NCBI GenBank assembly: GCA_029855925.1
Contig: JAGSHP010000260.1
Span: 1 to 11,054, forward strand
DNA: 11,054 nt
Direction of reading: 5' to 3'
DNA from: Candidatus Thorarchaeota archaeon
GTDB lineage: Archaea; Asgardarchaeota; Thorarchaeia; Thorarchaeales; Thorarchaeaceae
How positions within the stretch are numbered: the first letter of the stretch is position 1; each line of letters opens with the position of its first letter. Shown one piece after another: positions 6,957 to 11,054 of the stretch. The position numbers and the translations under genes are program-made. The notes below the pieces were generated by a model. That model made no database searches. It had not been told where the DNA came from and worked only from the letters and a program-made list of their open reading frames with translations.

Positions 6957-7733
6957 TCAGAACTCGTCCAGGTCACCCATAATGAGATTCCGCAGGATGC
7001 GGTCTTGCCCCAGCCCTCGAAGAATCAAACGGACTGCATGAAGGTCAGCGTATTTCAGGCGAATCCCTGTAGACTTCTCTACAATGGCTAGCACCTCTCG
7101 CGCATAGAGTGGTAGCTCAAGACGGTCAACAAGAAACTCGGCAGCCCTTTGGAGAGCCGAGATCCTCTGTCTCACAAAGACCACGGCAGCCTCATTGTCG
7201 TTGATTGCAACCGCCTCATCGATAAAACGACCAAGCGTCTTATGAGCATCTATCGGAACATTGCCCTTCAGAACAACAGAATAACGACAGTTGACAACGA
7301 GTACGTCCTGACCATCAACATCACAATCATCAATGATTAGCACATCACGACCAAGCTCTGGAGGCTCTTGGAATATCCGTGCAAGTGTGTTATAGAGAGT
7401 TATGGACACGTCAGGATCATCACAAAGAAGAACGGGTTTCTTCAGCAGGATGCAAGAGATAATGTCAACAAGGGTGTCACCGAACACTTTGCGCGCGCCA
7501 CGTAGACTCATTCCCCTCGCAAGAAATCGTCCATCATCACTTGTACGTACGATATGATCGACACGTTGTATGCGTCGGATGTTCAGGTCAGTATCAGTAA
7601 AAATAATAAAATTGTGAGGACACTTGTCGTCGCCCGAAACGGATGCACAGATAATGCCACGTCCACGAGAGGTGTCTAGGTCAACAGTTCTTGTGATTTT
7701 GCATATTGGACATTCAAAGGTAATAGTGCTCAT
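6957..7733 (-). CDS. Zinc-finger protein of unknown function, possibly with a DENN-like middle region
   Basis: Cytoplasmic protein of 258 residues; function not known. Seen: an N-terminal zinc-binding head (residues 6-45) with C8, C11, C38 and H40 (ECPIC, then KCPHNFIIFTD), followed by a stretch ending RRIQRVDH. Short heads of this CPxC...CxHxFxxFxD form are, as far as I recall, common in Asgard archaeal proteins. Residues 85-160 alternate helix and strand: LVDIISCILLKKPVLLCDD, a helix, then two hydrophobic strands (DVLIIDD, DVLVVNC). This order loosely recalls the core of DENN domains, but only by eye. Residues 205-258 form a small helical end resembling a winged helix. ATG 7733 has GAGGGG about 9 nt upstream. 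It is the second gene of an operon, 21 bp after the membrane-protein stop, so translation of the two is probably coupled to the same message. Confidence 0.85.
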   Translation of the reverse strand: MSTITFECPICKITRTVDLDTSRGRGIICASVSGDDKCPHNFIIFTDTDLNIRRIQRVDHIVRTSDDGRFLARGMSLRGARKVFGDTLVDIISCILLKKPVLLCDDPDVSITLYNTLARIFQEPPELGRDVLIIDDCDVDGQDVLVVNCRYSVVLKGNVPIDAHKTLGRFIDEAVAINDNEAAVVFVRQRISALQRAAEFLVDRLELPLYAREVLAIVEKSTGIRLKYADLHAVRLILRGLGQDRILRNLIMGDLDEF

Positions 7734-7754
7734 TGCAAAACGCCCCCCTCAGTA

Positions 7755-8423
7755 TCATTCTCGCGATAGCTGAACACCTCCAATGCCCAACAAGAAGACC
7801 GAAACTGTTCGCAATATGTAGAATAGAGATTTCAGCTCGATGACGGGCCAGATGAACATAAGTATAGTATAAATAATAAAACTGAGACCGATCCATTCAG
7901 CCCACGAGAGTCCCGTAATTCGATAGTGATTTAGAAACACCACCCCAATGAAGAGAGCCACCGGAACCACCAGAATGGAAACCAGCCAGCTCATATTATT
8001 GATATTATTATGAATTGTAGGGTTGAAGAATGCTAGTGGTGTATCACCGGGTAGGACGAAGGCGAACAGAGCGGTGCTTGCTGAATACACTGCCATAAAG
8101 GATAGTGATACAACCCATCGAAGATAATGCTGTTTCTTCAGGAGTGTGATTGTAGCAAAGAGCAGAAATCCCAATGTACCAGTGCCACCAAAATTCACAT
8201 ACACCCACATAGCAGTGAGACCTATCCCAGAGTCAATTGGTATCTCAAAGAGAACAAGCCAAGAATTGATGAAATGACCCACAGCATATGAGAGAAAGGC
8301 AACGCCCCACAGAAGACGCATTCGCCGGGTCGTTTCTATATAAGATTCTATAAAAATAATGCCAACACCTGAGGCGACCAGAGCAGACAACAGTGAAGCG
8401 CCAAAATACAGCCAGTCAACCAT
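7755..8423 (-). CDS. Seven-helix integral membrane protein of unknown function
   Basis: Membrane protein of 222 residues that I do not recognise. Seven hydrophobic segments are visible, at about 4-25, 36-58, 67-94, 100-125, 142-165, 173-194 and 200-219. Short charged loops (ETTRRMR, LKKQHY, ELK) sit between some of them. The 7TM layout recalls the input domains of archaeal and bacterial signalling proteins, but no output domain is attached, and no lysine lies in helix 7, which argues against a rhodopsin. ATG 8423 is preferred because GGTGA lies 5 nt upstream; an in-frame GTG at 8432 would add three residues and overlaps that site. First gene of an operon with the zinc-finger protein, which suggests a membrane component working with a cytoplasmic partner. 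That link is inferred from context alone. Confidence 0.85.
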   Translation of the reverse strand: MVDWLYFGASLLSALVASGVGIIFIESYIETTRRMRLLWGVAFLSYAVGHFINSWLVLFEIPIDSGIGLTAMWVYVNFGGTGTLGFLLFATITLLKKQHYLRWVVSLSFMAVYSASTALFAFVLPGDTPLAFFNPTIHNNINNMSWLVSILVVPVALFIGVVFLNHYRITGLSWAEWIGLSFIIYTILMFIWPVIELKSLFYILRTVSVFLLGIGGVQLSRE

Positions 8424-8459
8424 CTGTCTCACCGTGAATGCAGATATGCAAAACTACGT

Positions 8460-8467
8460 CATAAAGA
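8460..8467 (-). promoter_or_regulatory. Candidate TATA box for the 7TM/zinc-protein operon
   Basis: Minus-strand TCTTTATG, centred about 40 nt upstream of ATG 8423. The usual spacing puts the transcript start near 8437, giving a leader of about 14 nt that carries the GGTGA site at 8432-8428. No clear BRE was seen. Confidence 0.33.
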
Positions 8468-8520
8468 TTCCTTGGTCGTCTAAATTCGGAAGATTACGGA
8501 TCGACTGAGAATGAGTTGGT

Positions 8521-8550
8521 GTGGGGACGCTACAGGAGGGGCGTCCCCAC
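8521..8550. repeat. Perfect 10-bp GC-rich inverted repeat
   Basis: GTGGGGACGC at 8521-8530 is the exact reverse complement of GCGTCCCCAC at 8541-8550, separated by the 10-nt loop TACAGGAGGG. Two G-T wobble pairs can lengthen the stem on the plus strand. No T-tract follows on either strand, so it is not an ordinary terminator. The loop contains GGAGG, a Shine-Dalgarno core, on the plus strand. Confidence 0.9.
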
Positions 8551-8696
8551 GTGTCTCGAATGCCGGGAGGTGCAATTTGAGACAGCGAATGAAGACCTCA
8601 TGTGAAATGAGGAGCGTGATGTTAAGAGCTAGAATAGAGATATCGCAGGGTTTCTGCGTCAGCGTCCGTTGGGTCTCTGTCACTATCAAGCAGACC
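8521..8696. ncRNA. Candidate structured RNA: five consecutive stem-loops
   Basis: Stems in order: GTGGGGACGC/GCGTCCCCAC (8521-8530 with 8541-8550, perfect 10 bp, 10-nt loop); TGTCTC/GAGACA (8552-8557 with 8579-8584); CCTCAT/ATGAGG (8596-8601 with 8607-8612, 5-nt loop); CGCAG/CTGCG (8644-8648 with 8654-8658, 5-nt loop); GGTCT/AGACC (8672-8676 with 8692-8696). The stems follow one another without overlap. The strand is undetermined, since inverted repeats fold either way; CATAAAGA at 8460-8467 is a weak plus-strand TATA candidate. It matches no RNA family I know. It could equally be a mobile-element relic or chance except for the first stem. Confidence 0.3.
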
Positions 8697-8933
8697 ATAG
8701 AGGACATGCAAGATCTGTGCACTCTGCTGAAGTGTTGAGGTGGGTCGTGTGTGATGTTTCAATTTCTCAGCCATCATTCGCGTCTCCATATTCGCTTTCC
8801 ATGGTGTAACTCACCTCTATTTCCACTGCACTTCCATTTAAGCATTGGTGTACTCCAGATACGACATGGACAGTATCACGATAATCCACCGATATTACTG
8901 AGAACATATGCACGCAAATACCAGATTTGCACC

Positions 8934-8954
8934 AAAATCTTGAAGTTACAAGAT
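8934..8954 (-). terminator. Hairpin plus T-tract after the DNA ligase gene
   Basis: On the minus strand, ATCTTG and CAAGAT pair (6 bp, loop TAACTT). The last T of the stem runs on into the T-tract, giving TTTT (8937-8934) directly after it. It lies about 45 nt past the ligase stop, the right place and strand to end that message. Confidence 0.4.
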
Positions 8955-8997
8955 GCATGGAAGATGCGTTCCACACGAAGTAAGGGGGAGAGCGTGT

Positions 8998-10752
8998 CTA
9001 TGAGATGCCACGTTGCTGTTCAAAGAGGTCAATGAGATCTGCAACAGTCGTTGCCTGTCTGGGGTCCTTGTCATCACGAAAGCGCCCGGTAAATCTCGGG
9101 AATCGAATTGCCAGACCACCTTCACGCATCTGTTCCCTTCCAGCGGGATGGGTTGGGCTAACTGTAATCTCATCGCCGAGAACCTCAATCACGAGCTTTG
9201 GCTCGAACCAGACATCAGCCTCGAGATCGGAGATGACCTTTGGGTCACGGGTCTCAAGGACAAGAGGGTCCAATCGTCGCTTGAGCTCATCAAGGATCTC
9301 ATCAGTGAAACCGGTACCTATCTTGCAGACAGTAGGAAAGGTGTCAGTGTCCTCATCATAGGCAGAGGCAAGAATCGTGCCATAGACGCCAGTCCTCTTT
9401 CCGCGGCCATGAAATGCGCCTACAATGACAAGGTCTACGGAGTCAGAGAGTCCCTCGGTGTATGAGGCCTTCAGCTTTATCCATAGCCAACTTCTAGACC
9501 CAGCCTGATAGATGGAGTCTTTGTGAATAGCCTTGGCAATCACGCCCTCGTGTCCGGTGTCAAGTGCGGTCATGAAGATGGCTTCTAGTCGCTCAGGATC
9601 ATCTGTCACCTCGCCTGTCGTGAGGTGTGTGTGCTGACTTCGCTCAATGATCTTCTCAAGAATCGACCGGCGCTCTAGCATAGGCAGGTTGGTGACATCG
9701 CGACCATCGATATAGAGCACATCGAAGAAGAAGAGTGACACCGGGACCTCCTTCGTCATCTCCTTGATGTCTGTCTTACGACGCCGGCGCATGAGTTCCT
9801 GGAATGGTCGCATCTCTCCAGTCCCGGGATCGATTGCCACACACTCGCCCTCAATGACGCACTCATCTGCACGAACAAACTTACTGACATACTCCACAAC
9901 ATCGGGATATTGCGATGAGATTCGCTCCTGCCTTCGAGAGAAGATGGCAATCTCTTCTCCCCGTTTGTGTACCTGCATCCGTTCGCCGTCGTACTTGTAC
10001 TCAACAAGTGCTCGCCCACCAACCTTCGTCATGATCTCCTGAGGGTTGGAGAGTTTCTTTGCGGCCATCATTCGAATCGGACGCCCCACCTCTACGTGTA
10101 CGTTGCGTACCGCATCCAGGCCTTCGTTCGCAAGCAGCCGCGCCACATAGCCCAGGTCACTCGAGAGATTGAACGCACGCTCGAGGTCAGCACGGGCCTC
10201 CTTGTCACCAGTAAATGCGATGGCAAGCGCATCAAGAAGACCCATGTTACCAATGCCCAGCCGTAGGTCGCCAGTGACAGTACGCAGGATGTACTTTGCC
10301 TCAATCGGTTGCGACTCGCTCAGAAGGCCCACAAGTAGAGAGACCTTCGTCTTACTGCTCCCCTGACCAGTCGCCTTCGCCACAGAGTAGAGCACGTCGA
10401 AGACTCGCTCCACTGTGATCTCATCGCTGAAGAGAGTTGACTGGACGCTCTTACCGAGTAACTCCTCCGCCACAGCTCCAATGTCACCATACTTATGTAG
10501 CATATCACGAACCTGCTTCTCCGGGACCGAAGAGGCAGATGCAACGACTTGAACGGCCATCTTCTCGGCAATCCCAAGCTCGGGTTCGCCCTTCCAGTCA
10601 GGAAACAGCTTGCCCATGGTTAGAGCAATCACCTTGTCGACCTCGGAGGGGCCGGCCTCCTTCAGAACCTCGGCAAGCAGAGTCGTCTTGTCGATGGAGC
10701 CTGAAGTGGACTCGATCGTTTCGTAGGCCTGAGCAAGTCGTGAATACTCCAT
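8998..10752 (-). CDS. lig: ATP-dependent DNA ligase, archaeal replicative type
   Basis: Seals nicks in duplex DNA, joining Okazaki fragments and finishing repair, through an enzyme-AMP intermediate. The 584-residue length is typical of archaeal and ligase I-like enzymes. Seen: an N-terminal helical DNA-binding domain (about 1-220) carrying QSTLF at 104-108, where the Pyrococcus enzyme has its QKSFF PCNA-binding motif; motif I EYKYDGER with the AMP-accepting Lys at 253; motif III FFFDVLYIDG (341-350); motif IV EGVIAK (402-407); motif V WIKLK (424-428); and an OB domain with motif VI RFPRF (550-554). All core residues are present, so it should be active. ATG 10752 has GTGAT at 5 nt upstream. 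It diverges from rps17e with 94 bp between starts and appears to share its TATA element. Confidence 0.97.
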   Translation of the reverse strand: MEYSRLAQAYETIESTSGSIDKTTLLAEVLKEAGPSEVDKVIALTMGKLFPDWKGEPELGIAEKMAVQVVASASSVPEKQVRDMLHKYGDIGAVAEELLGKSVQSTLFSDEITVERVFDVLYSVAKATGQGSSKTKVSLLVGLLSESQPIEAKYILRTVTGDLRLGIGNMGLLDALAIAFTGDKEARADLERAFNLSSDLGYVARLLANEGLDAVRNVHVEVGRPIRMMAAKKLSNPQEIMTKVGGRALVEYKYDGERMQVHKRGEEIAIFSRRQERISSQYPDVVEYVSKFVRADECVIEGECVAIDPGTGEMRPFQELMRRRRKTDIKEMTKEVPVSLFFFDVLYIDGRDVTNLPMLERRSILEKIIERSQHTHLTTGEVTDDPERLEAIFMTALDTGHEGVIAKAIHKDSIYQAGSRSWLWIKLKASYTEGLSDSVDLVIVGAFHGRGKRTGVYGTILASAYDEDTDTFPTVCKIGTGFTDEILDELKRRLDPLVLETRDPKVISDLEADVWFEPKLVIEVLGDEITVSPTHPAGREQMREGGLAIRFPRFTGRFRDDKDPRQATTVADLIDLFEQQRGIS

Positions 10753-10789
10753 GTCAAATCACAACTAATTCTTAGTGACCCACCATATT

Positions 10790-10799
10790 GTTTATAAAC
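10790..10799. promoter_or_regulatory. Palindromic TATA element between lig and rps17e
   Basis: GTTTATAAAC is a perfect 10-bp palindrome and the only strong TATA match in the 94-bp gap. Taking a 26-nt spacing, it would place the lig start near 10768 (leader about 16 nt) and the rps17e start near 10821 (leader about 26 nt). Both leaders include the respective ribosome binding sites. No strong purine-rich BRE flanks either side, so direction may not be fixed by the usual asymmetry. Confidence 0.55.
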
Positions 10800-10834
10800 T
10801 CAATCAAGAGGTCGTGTGCCAGACAGGTAAGAAT

Positions 10835-10839
10835 GGTGA
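10835..10839 (+). promoter_or_regulatory. Ribosome binding site deciding the UUG start of rps17e
   Basis: GGTGA ends 7 nt before TTG 10847. This matches the anti-Shine-Dalgarno sequence and favours TTG over the in-frame GTG at 10814, which would lie upstream of the predicted transcript start. Confidence 0.55.
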
Positions 10840-10846
10840 ATATGTC

Positions 10847-11054
10847 TTGGGAAGTATAAGACCGGGATACATAAAGAACGCTGCAAGATCACTGCTGCAG
10901 CACTACCCTGACGAATTTACAGTGGATTTCGAGACCAACAAGAGGCTCGTTGAACAGTACACCGATGTGGAGAGCAAGAAGGTCAGAAATCGTATAGCGG
11001 GATACGTCGTTAGACTCGTAAGAACCCGAATGGAACGCGAGACCCAACTTGCTC
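10847..11054 (+). CDS. rps17e: Small-subunit ribosomal protein S17e (eS17), 3' end beyond the window
   Basis: Component of the 30S ribosomal subunit in archaea and eukaryotes, absent from bacteria. The first 69 residues are visible. They show the family's hallmarks: (M)GSIRPGYIKN at the start, HYPDEFTVDFETNK in the middle and SKKVRNRIAGYVVRLV (43-58), the conserved helix that contacts rRNA. Archaeal members are usually about 60-70 residues, so only a short tail should be missing, although this one already reaches the upper end of that range. The start is UUG, which puts the family's usual MG(x)IRP at the N-terminus; the upstream in-frame GTG at 10814 would add 11 residues unlike the family. 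It diverges from lig across a shared TATA element. Confidence 0.93.
   Translation, partial: MGSIRPGYIKNAARSLLQHYPDEFTVDFETNKRLVEQYTDVESKKVRNRIAGYVVRLVRTRMERETQLA

Larger units (their letters stand above)
8424..8997. other. 574-bp stretch without a convincing gene, first half rich in hairpins
   Basis: The longest gene-free stretch in the window. From 8521 to 8696 it contains five successive inverted repeats (see the separate entry). From about 8700 to 8930 I see only unstructured, mixed-composition DNA. The end holds a hairpin with a T-tract that probably terminates the ligase message. Several open frames of 60-95 codons occur on both strands, but they overlap one another and have no family resemblance. 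I found no tRNA T-loop, no signature of SRP RNA or RNase P RNA, and no transposase remnant. Confidence 0.6.

Noticed and set aside
7755..8423. Seven-helix protein as a rhodopsin
   Set aside because: Helix 7 has no lysine for retinal attachment, and the usual proton-path residues were not recognised.
8480..8738. Overlapping 75-80 codon frames on both strands across the hairpin-rich stretch
   Set aside because: They overlap each other on opposite strands and lack family resemblance; the inverted repeats explain the stretch better.
8751..9035. 94-codon plus-strand frame running into the end of lig
   Set aside because: It overlaps the ligase coding end and its terminator, and its composition (many His, Cys, Arg) looks like non-coding DNA.
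10814..10846. GTG 10814 as the start of rps17e
   Set aside because: It would add 11 residues unlike the family, lies upstream of the predicted transcript start, and has no ribosome binding site.

Overview
The window is archaeal chromosomal DNA. Ribosomal protein S17e (found only in archaea and eukaryotes), an ATP-dependent DNA ligase of archaeal type with a PCNA-binding-like motif, a methionyl-tRNA synthetase with the archaeal zinc arrangement, TATA-like boxes and Shine-Dalgarno sequences all point that way. A large secreted, membrane-anchored protein with a PGG-TLP stalk and KKR tail, a long leucine-rich-repeat (LRR) protein and a short zinc-finger head of the CPxC...CxHxF type make an Asgard archaeon (Thorarchaeota-like) my best guess. 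That is an impression from protein style, not a demonstrated placement.

Layout. At 38-2518 (minus) lies a secreted, membrane-anchored surface protein built from three amidotransferase-like alpha/beta domains, a calcium-loop-like segment and an Ig-like domain. It diverges from an LRR protein at 2675-4564 (plus), with 15 almost perfectly periodic repeats and an unrecognised C-terminal region. The LRR gene converges on metG (4577-6625, minus) with only 12 bp between stop codons. metG has a UUG start and a 331-bp upstream region holding a perfect 9-bp hairpin with a T-tract and a tiny start-stop reading frame. Next is a two-gene minus-strand operon: a seven-helix membrane protein (7755-8423), then a zinc-finger protein of unknown function (6957-7733) whose middle may resemble a DENN fold. 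A 574-bp stretch without a gene follows (8424-8997); its first half is unusually rich in inverted repeats and could encode a structured RNA. Last come the DNA ligase (8998-10752, minus) and, divergent from it, the start of rps17e (10847 onward, cut by the window end). These two appear to share one palindromic TATA element.

How the genes fit together. The housekeeping genes (metG, lig, rps17e) belong to translation and replication or repair and show no direct functional tie to the others. The only convincing operon is the 7TM plus zinc-protein pair, separated by 21 bp, which may form a membrane-linked module. No mobile element, CRISPR array, tRNA or rRNA was seen.
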